Shown in pieces: positions 31,459-39,414 of a stretch of 64,000 bases of DNA (position 1 is the stretch's first letter; each line of letters starts with the position of its first letter). This stretch comes from Planctomycetota bacterium. Lineage in GTDB: Bacteria > Planctomycetota > PUPC01 > DSUN01. Location of the stretch: assembly GCA_035384565.1 (NCBI GenBank), contig DAOOIT010000010.1:1-64000 (forward strand), given 5' to 3'. A program made the translations under genes and the position numbers. The notes beneath the pieces were generated by a model. The model ran no database searches. It saw only the letters and a list, made by a program, of their open reading frames with translations, and was not told the origin of the DNA.

Positions 31459-33369
31459 TCAGGCGCGTGGCAGCCACACGGTCATCGCGCCGGGCTCGCG
31501 ATTGTCCCACAGGCAATAGGGGATCGCCCTGAACTTCGCGGGGCGGAGGGAGAGGGCGCTGGCGGGCTGGTAGAGCTTGCCGCGCCAGCCGGCCTGGGTG
31601 GGCGCAAGGCCGACGCCCTCGATGACGACCACGCCGCCGAGCAGCTTCTTGTCGAAGCGGGCGGTGAGCCTGGCCCTGTCGGGCAGCAGCAGCGAGCGCA
31701 CGGGCGCCGAGTTGTCGGCCTGCTCGAGGCAGTAGACGATCGGGCCGCGGCGGAGGGCGACCTTGCCGGCGTCCTCCGCCACGCGCGGGTGGGCGACCAC
31801 GCGTTCGACCGGCATGGCGAGCGAGAGCTCCACGCGGTCGCCGTTGGCCCACGTGCGGCTGATCTTCGCGTAGCCCTTGGCCATCTTGTGCGCGACCGTC
31901 TTGCCGTTGACCTTGAGCAGGTGCTTGCGGCACCAGCCGGGGATGCGGAGGAAGAGGTCGAACTCCGAGGGCTGGGCGACCGAGACGGTGAGCCTAACGT
32001 CGCCGTTCCAGGGGTAGCCAGTTTCCTGGGTGAGGGTGACCGTGGCACAACCTCCCGAAGGTATTGAAACCTTCGGGAGGGGGGTGGTGGCGGAGCCGGC
32101 GACGTAGAGGTGGACGTAGAGGGAGTCGGGCGCCGCCGAGTAGACGTAGCTGCCGAGCGAGGCGACGAGGCGGGCGAGGTTGGGCGGGCAGCAGGCACAC
32201 CCAAACCACTCCTGGCGATGGTGGCCGCCGTTCGAGGCGAGGGGGTTGACGTAGAAGAACTTCGTGCCCGCGAGGTTCACGCCGGAAATGACGCCGTTGT
32301 AGAGGGCCTGTTCCATCACGTCGGCGTACTTCGCGTCGGCCTCGATCTGGAGCATGCGGTGGGCGAAGAAGACGAGGCCGATGGCGGCGCAGGTTTCGGC
32401 GTAGGCGGATTCGTTGGGCAGCTCATAGTCGCCGGTGAACTTCTCGCCCCAGTGGGAGGAGCCGACGCCGCCGGTGAGGAACATCTTGCGTTCGGCGGCG
32501 CTGGCCCAGAGTTTCCTGCACGCGGCAAGGAGGGCTTCGTCACCCGTCTCTGCCGCTACGTCGGCCATGCCGGAGTAGAGGTACATGGCGCGGACGGCGT
32601 GGCCGACCGCCTCGTCCTGCTCGCGGACGGGTTTGTGGGCCTGGTTGTACTCGTAGGTGCGTGCCCAGTATTTCTTAGGGTCGTCGCCGCGGGCGACGGC
32701 TTCCTCGTCGTAGTAGTGGGGCTGCTGGCCGCGCTGGTCAATGAAGTACTTGCTCAGACTGAGATAGCGCTCGTCGCCCGTGGCGTGGAAGAGTTTGATG
32801 AGGGCGAGCTCAATCTCCTCGTGGCCCGGGTAGCCCTTCTTCTTGTCGGGCTCAGGGCCAAAAGTGCGGGCGATGTGATCGGCGTAGCGACACAGGGCGT
32901 CGAGCAGCACGCGGGAGCCGGTGGCCTGGAAGTGGGCGACGGCGCCCTCGATGAGGTGGCCGGCGCAGTAGAGTTCGTGCTGGTCGCGGAGGTTGGTCCA
33001 GCGCTTCGTGGGTTCGACGACGGTGAAGTGGCAGTTCAGATAGCCGTCGGGCTGCTGGGCGCTGGCGATGAGGGCCGCCGTGTCGTCCACGAGCTTCCGA
33101 AGCTCGGGGTCGGGGTGGGTGGCGAGGCTGTAGCTGGCAGCCTCGACCCACTTGGCCACGTCGGAATCCCAGAAGATGTGCGGCTCGTTGGGCATGCCGG
33201 GCTTCCAGTCGAGCTTGAAGGCGTCGAGGCGCCCGGTGTCTTTGCATTGCTGGTACTGGTGGCGGATGCCGACGGTGCGGTTGGTCTCCTGGCGGGGGGC
33301 CCAGAAAGTGTCGGCGATTGTCACATTGGCTAGCTCGAGCGGCTTCAGTCGTCGGCACGGTGCGGGCAT
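31459..33369 (-). CDS. GH127 beta-L-arabinofuranosidase-like protein (DUF1680)
   Basis: This 636-residue enzyme is of the DUF1680/GH127 type, which cleaves beta-L-arabinofuranosides with a zinc-thiolate active site. By spacing to the characterised enzyme HypBA1, E325 and C327 (in SAYAETC) plus C393 and C394 (GCACCPPN) would hold zinc with one cysteine as nucleophile, and E309 (SHWGEK) would be acid/base. An (alpha/alpha)6 barrel covers residues ~10-410 and beta-sandwich domains follow. No signal peptide is seen. ATG at 33369 has GGAG upstream; the 64 preceding in-frame codons are rejected. Codons 430-440 (PLPKVSIPSGG) are encoded by a perfect palindrome resembling the hairpin after the gene, apparently a tolerated repeat insertion at a domain boundary. 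Confidence 0.92.
   Translation of the reverse strand: MPAPCRRLKPLELANVTIADTFWAPRQETNRTVGIRHQYQQCKDTGRLDAFKLDWKPGMPNEPHIFWDSDVAKWVEAASYSLATHPDPELRKLVDDTAALIASAQQPDGYLNCHFTVVEPTKRWTNLRDQHELYCAGHLIEGAVAHFQATGSRVLLDALCRYADHIARTFGPEPDKKKGYPGHEEIELALIKLFHATGDERYLSLSKYFIDQRGQQPHYYDEEAVARGDDPKKYWARTYEYNQAHKPVREQDEAVGHAVRAMYLYSGMADVAAETGDEALLAACRKLWASAAERKMFLTGGVGSSHWGEKFTGDYELPNESAYAETCAAIGLVFFAHRMLQIEADAKYADVMEQALYNGVISGVNLAGTKFFYVNPLASNGGHHRQEWFGCACCPPNLARLVASLGSYVYSAAPDSLYVHLYVAGSATTPLPKVSIPSGGCATVTLTQETGYPWNGDVRLTVSVAQPSEFDLFLRIPGWCRKHLLKVNGKTVAHKMAKGYAKISRTWANGDRVELSLAMPVERVVAHPRVAEDAGKVALRRGPIVYCLEQADNSAPVRSLLLPDRARLTARFDKKLLGGVVVIEGVGLAPTQAGWRGKLYQPASALSLRPAKFRAIPYCLWDNREPGAMTVWLPRA
32051..32080. 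repeat. Palindromic element inside the GH127 gene
   Basis: CCTCCCGAAGGT (32051-32062) and ACCTTCGGGAGG (32069-32080) form a perfect 12-bp stem with a 6-nt loop, entirely within codons. It has the same terminal CCTCCCG/CGGGAGG as the hairpin at 31408-31436. Confidence 0.85.
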
Positions 33370-33400
33370 GGTCGGTCTCCGCGGGGTGAAGGGGGGCGGG

Positions 33401-34255
33401 TCACTTGGGGAACAGGGCATCGGCCTTGGCCAGGAGGCGCTTGGCGCGCTCGCGCTCGAGGCGGAAGTCGGCGGCCCATTCGGGGTCGGCCGGCTCCCTC
33501 TCGGCAAGGGCGAGGCGAAGCTGGGCGATGAAGGTCTCCTTGTCGCGTGCGGGAATAGCATAGTCGGTGGCGTAGAGGATGCGGGTGTAGAGGATGTGGG
33601 GGGCTAGGCGGACGGCCTGGTCGAGGTGGAGGCGCGCCTTGGCGAAGTTGCGCCGGCGGGCGTAGTAGGCGCCCCACATGCGGTCAATCGAGCCGGGGGC
33701 GATCTCGGCGTGCAGCGTCGTCGCGCGGTCCATGGCCGCGAGCAGGCGGCCCATGTGGACGAGCTGGGTGACGAGGTCGCGGTGGGCGAGCCAGCGGCCG
33801 AAGTGGGCGACCCACCAGATGAGGGCGGAACCATGCTCGGCGTCCACTCGGGCGATGGCGGCCGTCGTGAGGTCGGCGCGGTCGCCCAGGGTCGCGGCCA
33901 CGTCGGGTTGAAGCCGCAGGGCGCCGAGCGCCACGTGGGCGGCCTCGGCGAACACGGTGTCCTGGGCGGCGGGGTCGTCCTCGAGGAAGTAGTCGGCCAG
34001 CAGAAACGAGGCCCGGCACACGCGGTGGCAGAGGGTCACGGAGGGCGCGCGATCAAATTGCTGCCGATAGAGGGCGAGGGCGGTGCGGAGGTGAGTCGCC
34101 TCCTCGCGGCGCGCCCAATGCCAATCGGCGTCGTGCTCGGAGGCCGACGCGGTGGCGACCTGGCGCGCGGGCCGCGGCAGTGTGCGGCATGCCGTGACAG
34201 CGGAGAGGCCGGCAAGTGCCGCGACGAGTTGGGCTCTACGCCAAGGCGAGGGCAT
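33401..34255 (-). CDS. TatT-like TPR lipoprotein
   Basis: This 284-residue lipoprotein (lipobox SAVTAC, Cys23) is mainly helical with TPR-like helix pairs. Its marks, HWARREEATHLRTALALYRQ, VDAEHGSALIWWVAHFGRWL and RRNFAKARLHLDQAVRLAPH, resemble the TRAP-transporter-associated TatT family. Those proteins are periplasmic trimers suspected of handing ligands to TRAP receptors. No TRAP transporter genes are nearby, as is usual outside operonic cases. ATG at 34255 follows GGAG, and the next upstream gene ends 8 bp before it, so it is co-transcribed with the alpha/beta hydrolase and perhaps precedes GH127. Confidence 0.82.
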   Translation of the reverse strand: MPSPWRRAQLVAALAGLSAVTACRTLPRPARQVATASASEHDADWHWARREEATHLRTALALYRQQFDRAPSVTLCHRVCRASFLLADYFLEDDPAAQDTVFAEAAHVALGALRLQPDVAATLGDRADLTTAAIARVDAEHGSALIWWVAHFGRWLAHRDLVTQLVHMGRLLAAMDRATTLHAEIAPGSIDRMWGAYYARRRNFAKARLHLDQAVRLAPHILYTRILYATDYAIPARDKETFIAQLRLALAEREPADPEWAADFRLERERAKRLLAKADALFPK

Positions 34256-34263
34256 GGGCGCTC

Positions 34264-35247
34264 CTACGGCGTGTCGGTCACGATCAGTTCCTTCACCGGG
34301 GTACCGTCGCTCCAGTTGCCCATGAAGCGTTGCTCGGGGGTGTTGCCGAGGGCGTATTCCCTGTTCTTGCCGAAGAAGGCGAAGTCGGTGAGGGCGTCGA
34401 ACAGCTTCCAGTAGGCGTAGTAGTCGAGGGCATTGCAGCCCTGGCCCATGAGAAGCGGCGCGGGGTTCACGGGGGCGCAGGGGCTGATGTGGTCGGCGAT
34501 CAGGGGGGGCCGGCCGTGGCGGTCGGACCGCACGATCACGTAGTCCTTGCGGTCGGGAGGAATGTGCGGCACGCTGCGGAAGATACCCTTGGCCGTCTCG
34601 TCGCCCACCACGCGGTCTTCGTCGCCCACGACGACGAGCCAGAGCGTCTCCTTGGGCACCTTGGCGGCGTCGGCGGGGGGGAAGAATGGCGAGTCGTTGC
34701 CGCGCAGGCCGCGGCCCGGCTGCACGATCATCACGGCCCGGGGCACGGGCAGGTTCTCGGCGGCGGCGAGGGCGGCCATGTCGGCCGAGATCGCTCCGCC
34801 CGCCGAGTGGCCGGCGATGGCGAATCGCTCGATGTCGGGCGCCACGTGGCCGGGCCGCTTCAACTCGGCGAGGGCGGACTTGACGGCGCCGACGGCATTG
34901 CGGGCGAACTCCCAGGCGGGCGTGAGGGCGTGGGCCTGGTAGCGCGGGAACACCACGAGGTTGCCCCGCCGCACGAGGTGATGCAACCAGCCGCGATAGA
35001 TCATCGGGTCCATTGCCAGCCAACCGTGGCTGAAGACGATGAGGGGCGCGGACTTCGGGCTGGGCTCGGCCGGCTCGAGCAGCCAGTATTGTGCGACGCC
35101 CTGGCCGTAGACGTTGGTGACGACCCTGGCGTGGGGGTAGTCGGCCCCGCCCGGCCCGGCCGCCGGCTGCTCCGGCGGCTTGGGCGCCTGGGCAGCCAGG
35201 GCGGCGGAGGCGAGCACGGCGATGAGCGGGCAGCGGGCGGTGTTCAT
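34264..35247 (-). CDS. Exported alpha/beta-hydrolase (platelet-activating-factor-acetylhydrolase-like)
   Basis: This 327-residue protein has a signal peptide (MNTARCPLIAVLASAALAAQ) and an alpha/beta-hydrolase fold. An oxyanion strand PLIVFSHGWLA is followed by the nucleophile elbow AIAGHSAGGAIS with Ser148. A plausible acid lies in VVVGDEDRV, and a histidine in the SDRHGRPPLIADH segment. The layout resembles secreted dienelactone-hydrolase or PAF-acetylhydrolase-like esterases; the substrate is unknown. ATG at 35247 lacks a clear ribosome site. Its promoter (-10 at 35263-35258) implies a leader of only a few nucleotides, so the message may be close to leaderless. The downstream TatT-like gene follows after 8 bp. 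Confidence 0.85.
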   Translation of the reverse strand: MNTARCPLIAVLASAALAAQAPKPPEQPAAGPGGADYPHARVVTNVYGQGVAQYWLLEPAEPSPKSAPLIVFSHGWLAMDPMIYRGWLHHLVRRGNLVVFPRYQAHALTPAWEFARNAVGAVKSALAELKRPGHVAPDIERFAIAGHSAGGAISADMAALAAAENLPVPRAVMIVQPGRGLRGNDSPFFPPADAAKVPKETLWLVVVGDEDRVVGDETAKGIFRSVPHIPPDRKDYVIVRSDRHGRPPLIADHISPCAPVNPAPLLMGQGCNALDYYAYWKLFDALTDFAFFGKNREYALGNTPEQRFMGNWSDGTPVKELIVTDTP

Positions 35248-35257
35248 GGCAGACGAA

Positions 35258-35286
35258 AGGGTACAAGCAAGGAAGGGCAGAGTCAA
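35258..35286 (-). promoter_or_regulatory. Leftward promoter with very short leader
   Basis: On the minus strand, TTGACT (35286-35281), 17-bp spacer, TACCCT (35263-35258). The transcript would start near 35251, about 4 nt before the ATG at 35247. Confidence 0.55.
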
Positions 35287-35314
35287 GGAAGCATCGGATG
35301 CGCGTCGCCCGACC

Positions 35315-35343
35315 TTGATTTGGCAGGGGAGTGGGCGTAGAAT
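35315..35343 (+). promoter_or_regulatory. Promoter of zinc-ribbon/DUF1080 gene
   Basis: TTGATT (35315-35320), 17-bp spacer, TAGAAT (35338-35343). It is divergent from the hydrolase promoter 29 bp to the left. Confidence 0.65.
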
Positions 35344-35400
35344 GTTGCACGTGGGCAGGGGCCGCCTGACGGCGCCTGCCTTTGCATTGCGGAGATGCCT

Positions 35401-37464
35401 GTGCCCGAGCAGTCGGTGAAATGCCCGCGCTGCGGCCAGAGGGTCGCCGTGCCCACGACGGGCGAGAAGGTGCTCTGCCCGGGCTGCGGGCAGAAGTTCC
35501 GCTTCGAGGCCCCCCGCCCTGCCGCCCCGCCGCCGTTGCCGCCCGGCCCCGCGCCGCCCCAGGACGAACTGGATCTCGAAGACACGCCGCCCCCACAAGG
35601 CACGCGCGAGGTGCGATGCCCCGAGTGCGGGAAGGGCGTGCAAGTGCCGGTGAACGGCGAGAAGGCCTTCTGCGGCTGCGGGCGGAAGTTCCGCTTCGAG
35701 GCCCCTGCGGAGAAGGCGGCGGCGTCGCCGGGCGTCACGCCGCCCCCGCTGGCGCCGCCCGAGACCAAGCCCACGCAGCCTCCGCCACTCGCCGCTGTGT
35801 CGAGCGACGAGGCGCCCACGCCGCCGCCCGAGACGCCGCCCGTGGCGGTGAACGAGGTCACATGCCCGCGCTGCAACGGCCGGGTGAAGGTGCCGCTCTC
35901 GGGCGAGAAGGTGCGCTGCCCGGGCTGCGGGCAGAAGTTTCGCCTCGACGTCACCGTGCCTCTCCCGCGCCCCGCGCCCCCGGACCTGCCCGGCATCGCT
36001 TCGCCGGGCGCCGTGCTGGCGGCAGCCACCGCCGCGGCAGCGTGCCCGGCGCCCGAGCCGCCCAGGCCTTCCGCAACGCCTCCGACGCCGGAGGCAGCGG
36101 GCGAGCTCCGCGTACTGTGGCCGGCGGTGCGTCGGGCCATCCACGAAGCCTACGAGAGCGGGCGCGTGACCGACGACGCTCGCGTGAGCTTCCGAGAGAA
36201 GGCCGACCGCGTGGCTACGCTGGCCAACGGCTTGCTCGGCCCGCCGGGACCGGCGAGCAGCGTGGGGCACGTCTTCATCACTTCGGTGCTGCCGGAGCTG
36301 ACGCTCGACGAAACGTTCCGCCTGTCGCTCGAGGACTACCGCCACCTGGACGAGTCGCTGGACGACGTGCAGCGGGTGCTCGACGAGCGGCTGGCGAAGG
36401 CGGCGCCCGCGCCGGCCGCGGTGGTGCTGCCGAAGCCGGTGCTAGTGGGCGCGCCAGGCGAGGCCGCTGCGCCGCCCGCGCCCCGCCGTCGCAAGGGCCT
36501 CTCGACGTTCGAGGCTGTCGCGGCGGTGGTGTCGGTGGCCGCGCTGGCAGCCGTGGTGGTCTTCTTCCCCGAGATACAGGAGTTCGCCCACAAACTCCAG
36601 GGCGGCATCCAGCCGGCGCCGAAGATCGAGCCGCCGCCCGACCCGGGCACGGCGAACGCCATCCCACCGTTCCCGGAGCCGCCGAAAACCGGCACGAAGA
36701 CCGGCCGCCCGACGCGGGTCCGAACGCCCGCATCTCCGAAAGCCGCCACCGGCCTGGCGGTGCACATTCCCGAGTTCAGGCAGCCTGAGTCGCCCAAGGT
36801 GCAGACCTCGATCGTCGTGGTGCCGCCCGAGAAGGTTGAGCCTCCGGAGCCGAAGGAAGAGCCTGAGCCGCCGGTGCCGAAGGACGTTCCAGAGCCGCCG
36901 ACGCCGGAATCGCCCTGGGCGAGGCTGGGGCCCGGCGCGCACCGCCTGTTCAACGGCACCGACCTGAAGGACTGGGTTCAGGCGGGCGCCTGGGAGGTGC
37001 GTAACGGCTGCCTGGTCGGCCGGGCCGCGGTGGGGCCGGTGGCGTCGGCGGTGGCCGGCAGCCCCGAGTGGGCCGACTACACGCTGCGCGCCCGCTGCCG
37101 CATTGTGCGGGCCGACCGCGTGACGCGCGAGGGCGAGTACTACCTGCTTATTGTGCGGTACCAGGACCCCGGCAACTTCTATTGCGTGCGCTTCCCGATC
37201 GAGGGGATCTACGAGATCGGCTACTACCGCAACGGCGCGTTCCGCGAGATTGGCCGCGCGCGGCACGGGCTCGGCTCCCGATTCAACCAGTGGCACGAGA
37301 TTGAGGTGGGCATCCGCGGCGATCAGCTCAGCGTGGTGATTGACAACATCCGCACCGGCGCGCCGCCCTGGTCACTGCGGGGCCTTGACCGCGGGCCGGC
37401 GGGCGTGGGCGTCACCGGCGGACAGGCCGAGTTCGACAACATCCGCATCCGCGTCGAACGCTGA
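35401..37464 (+). CDS. Triple MJ0042 zinc-ribbon, transmembrane, DUF1080-type protein
   Basis: The ~687-residue product has three tandem zinc-finger ribbons of MJ0042 type near residues 6-36, 75-100 and 155-185. Their first pairs are CPRCG, CPECG and CPRCN; the second pairs are CPGCG, CGCG and CPGCG. The middle ribbon has CxC where the others have CxxC. Pro-rich linkers separate them. A single transmembrane helix (FEAVAAVVSVAALAAVVVFF) is followed by a Pro/Glu-rich stalk and a C-terminal concanavalin-like DUF1080 domain (RLFNGTDLKDWVQAGAWEVR to AEFDNIRIRVER). The ribbons would be cytoplasmic and the sugar-binding-like domain outside. GTG at 35401 has GCGGAG six bases upstream; ATG 35395 is the alternative. 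Confidence 0.85.
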   Translation: MPEQSVKCPRCGQRVAVPTTGEKVLCPGCGQKFRFEAPRPAAPPPLPPGPAPPQDELDLEDTPPPQGTREVRCPECGKGVQVPVNGEKAFCGCGRKFRFEAPAEKAAASPGVTPPPLAPPETKPTQPPPLAAVSSDEAPTPPPETPPVAVNEVTCPRCNGRVKVPLSGEKVRCPGCGQKFRLDVTVPLPRPAPPDLPGIASPGAVLAAATAAAACPAPEPPRPSATPPTPEAAGELRVLWPAVRRAIHEAYESGRVTDDARVSFREKADRVATLANGLLGPPGPASSVGHVFITSVLPELTLDETFRLSLEDYRHLDESLDDVQRVLDERLAKAAPAPAAVVLPKPVLVGAPGEAAAPPAPRRRKGLSTFEAVAAVVSVAALAAVVVFFPEIQEFAHKLQGGIQPAPKIEPPPDPGTANAIPPFPEPPKTGTKTGRPTRVRTPASPKAATGLAVHIPEFRQPESPKVQTSIVVVPPEKVEPPEPKEEPEPPVPKDVPEPPTPESPWARLGPGAHRLFNGTDLKDWVQAGAWEVRNGCLVGRAAVGPVASAVAGSPEWADYTLRARCRIVRADRVTREGEYYLLIVRYQDPGNFYCVRFPIEGIYEIGYYRNGAFREIGRARHGLGSRFNQWHEIEVGIRGDQLSVVIDNIRTGAPPWSLRGLDRGPAGVGVTGGQAEFDNIRIRVER

Positions 37465-37499
37465 GCGCCCCCTGCGATGGCGGCAAGGCGAAAACGCGC

Positions 37500-37529
37500 T
37501 TGACAGCCCGCGGGGCGGTAGGGTACAAC
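37500..37529 (+). promoter_or_regulatory. Promoter of nucleoside transporter gene
   Basis: TTGACA (37500-37505), 18-bp spacer, TACAAC (37524-37529), extended GCTTGACA. The leader is about 42 nt. Confidence 0.5.
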
Positions 37530-37577
37530 CATCCCACGCAACCAGGCGCCCCCGTTCACTCGCTAGGAGAAGCGGCG

Positions 37578-38747
37578 ATGAGTTGGACGCTGTATGGGCA
37601 GTTGAGTCTGATGATGTTTCTGGAGTTCGCCGTCTGGGGCGCCTGGGCGCCCGTGCTGGCCGCTTACCTGCTCGGGGACCTGAAATTCAGCGGCAAACAG
37701 ACGGGCTGGGTGTATGCGATGCTGTGGTTGGCGTGCATCGTGTCGCCCTTCATCGGCGGGCAGCTAGCCGATCGGTATCTGGAGACCCAGTGGTTCCTGG
37801 CCGCGGTGAGCATCCTGGGCGGCCTCGTGCTGCTGGTGGCGGCGCGGCAGCGCAAGTTCGGCGGGCTGGTGGGGCTGATGGCGCTTTACAGCCTCCTGTA
37901 TGCGCCGACACTGCCGCTTGTCTTCTCGCTGATGATGCGACACGCCTCGGCCGAATATGTCGGCACGATTCGCGTGTGGGGCACCATCGGCTGGATCGTC
38001 GCCGGTTTCATCCTCGCCTTCTGGCGGCGGATGCGCGCCGAGCCGAAGAAGACTTCGGACGCCCTGACCCTCGCCGGCATCCTGTCGCTGCTGATGGGGG
38101 TCTCGTGCGTGTTCCTGCCGCATACGCCGCCGGCCAAGTCTTCGGACCCGTTGGCCTTCCTCAAGGCCTTCGACCTGCTCAAGGACCCGCAGTTCCTGGT
38201 CTTTCTGATCATCTCGTTCGTGGTGACCACCGAGCTGCAATTCTACTACGTGCCCACCGCCCAGTATCTGGAAGACATCGGCATCAAGAACAAGAACGTA
38301 CCGGCCGTGATGACCGTGGCGCAGATGGCTGAAATCCTGGCGATGGTGCTGGCGCTCGGCTGGGCCGTGACCCACTTCGGCTACCAGTGGACGCTGGCCA
38401 TCGGAGTCATCGCGTGGCCGGCCCGCTACGTGATCTTCGCCCTGATGAAGCCCGTGTGGCTCGTGGTCGCGTCGCTCTCGTTCCACGGTATCGGCTACAC
38501 CTTCTTCTTCACGGCGGGGCAGATGTACGTGGACAGTGTGGCTCCGCCCGACATCAAGGCATCGGCTCAGGCCCTCATCACCGTGGCCACGCTGGGCCTC
38601 GGCAACTTCCTCGGCACGCAGTTCACGGGCGTGATCATGGACTTCTTCAAGGAGGAGGGGAAGTTCCGCTGGCGCCCGATCTTCCTGGTGCCGTGCATCC
38701 TGACTGTGGCGTGCGCGATCGCCTTCCTGGCGCTGTTCAAAGGGTAG
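37578..38747 (+). CDS. NupG-type nucleoside:H+ symporter (MFS)
   Basis: This 389-residue protein has about twelve hydrophobic helices. Its N-terminus, LSLMMFLEFAVWGAWAPVLA, and the first cytoplasmic loop GGQLADRYLETQW are typical of the nucleoside transporter (NHS/NupG-XapB) branch of the major facilitator superfamily. Later marks include GTIRVWGTIGWIVAGF and HGIGYTFFFTAGQMYVDSVA. It would import nucleosides or similar ribosides with protons across the inner membrane. ATG at 37578 follows TAGGAGA. Two palindromic hairpins lie beyond its stop in the 274-bp convergent gap with the ArsR gene. Confidence 0.9.
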   Translation: MSWTLYGQLSLMMFLEFAVWGAWAPVLAAYLLGDLKFSGKQTGWVYAMLWLACIVSPFIGGQLADRYLETQWFLAAVSILGGLVLLVAARQRKFGGLVGLMALYSLLYAPTLPLVFSLMMRHASAEYVGTIRVWGTIGWIVAGFILAFWRRMRAEPKKTSDALTLAGILSLLMGVSCVFLPHTPPAKSSDPLAFLKAFDLLKDPQFLVFLIISFVVTTELQFYYVPTAQYLEDIGIKNKNVPAVMTVAQMAEILAMVLALGWAVTHFGYQWTLAIGVIAWPARYVIFALMKPVWLVVASLSFHGIGYTFFFTAGQMYVDSVAPPDIKASAQALITVATLGLGNFLGTQFTGVIMDFFKEEGKFRWRPIFLVPCILTVACAIAFLALFKG

Positions 38748-38835
38748 GTTGAGCGGCAGAACGGCATGCGGATCGGGCCGAGCTTGTCCCTGGGCAGGCT
38801 CGACCCGTGCATGAGAGGGGGGTAGGAAGTGGGGC

Positions 38836-38855
38836 GCTCTTTCGCGCGAAAGAGC
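38836..38855. terminator. Palindromic hairpin, copy 1
   Basis: GCTCTTTCGCGCGAAAGAGC is a perfect 20-bp palindrome extended by flanking GAAGT/ACTTC pairing. It sits 88 bp after the transporter stop. An identical 20-mer lies at 38990-39009, so the two probably form a bidirectional terminator block or a repeat pair. Confidence 0.6.
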
Positions 38856-38989
38856 CATACTTCACACAACCTATACCGCGCCGTGTGCCCGGAACATGCT
38901 CAAGTTGGTGGAGGCGAAAGGCGGACGCAAGGGGGGCGCCCAGAATTGCCGGCAGGTGGCGAAGGCGTCAGCATTAGGGAGGATGTGTG

Positions 38990-39009
38990 GCTCTTTCGCG
39001 CGAAAGAGC
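38990..39009. terminator. Palindromic hairpin, copy 2
   Basis: The same 20-bp palindrome as at 38836, here extended by GGATGT/ACATCC arms. It lies 12 bp after the stop of the leftward ArsR gene. Confidence 0.6.
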
Positions 39010-39021
39010 ACATCCCCTGCC

Positions 39022-39360
39022 TCATCCCTTCTCTTTCCCAATCGCCTCGGCGCGCGACCTGTCCGGCTCCACTTCCTCAACTAGATTTCTCATGGCACCC
39101 AGCCATGCCAACGCTGCACCGTGCAGGGCACCGGCGGGTGGGCAAAGATGATAGACCGTCCTACCTCGCTCCGTGTGCGACTCAACCACCCCACGGGCGC
39201 CAAGATACTGCAAGTGTCTCGACACACGTTTGGCGGGACACCCAAGCGTCCTCGCCAGTGTGCCAACACTGAGCGGCGATTGCGCCAGCAGGAAAAGAAC
39301 CCGCAAGCGCGTGCCGTCCCCAAACATCCGAAGAAGCCTCGCGACTTCTCTGGCGCGCAT
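39022..39360 (-). CDS. ArsR-family regulator (non-metal type)
   Basis: This 112-residue winged-helix protein has MFGDGTRLRVLFLLAQSPLS, the helix-turn-helix VGTLARTLGCPAKRVSRHLQ and the wing RGVVESHTERGRTVYHL of the ArsR family. Metal-binding signatures (ELCVCDL or the alpha5 D/H set) are absent. Only a lone Cys in the recognition region and a Cys in HLCPPAG remain, so it probably senses something else or works by protein contact. ATG at 39360 follows GGGAG closely. It lies 54 bp downstream of the nucleotidylyltransferase/kinase fusion on the same strand and may regulate that unit. Confidence 0.85.
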   Translation of the reverse strand: MRAREVARLLRMFGDGTRLRVLFLLAQSPLSVGTLARTLGCPAKRVSRHLQYLGARGVVESHTERGRTVYHLCPPAGALHGAALAWLGAMRNLVEEVEPDRSRAEAIGKEKG

Positions 39361-39414
39361 GGTCTCCCCCTTAGCAGGGCGCCCGTGCTCCGAACCCCCG
39401 TGCCCAGGCCGGGC

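Noticed and set aside
34256..35596. N-terminal part of a 731-codon minus-strand frame
   Set aside because: It overlaps the alpha/beta hydrolase gene in another frame and is Arg/Pro-rich; the TatT-like protein starts at 34255.
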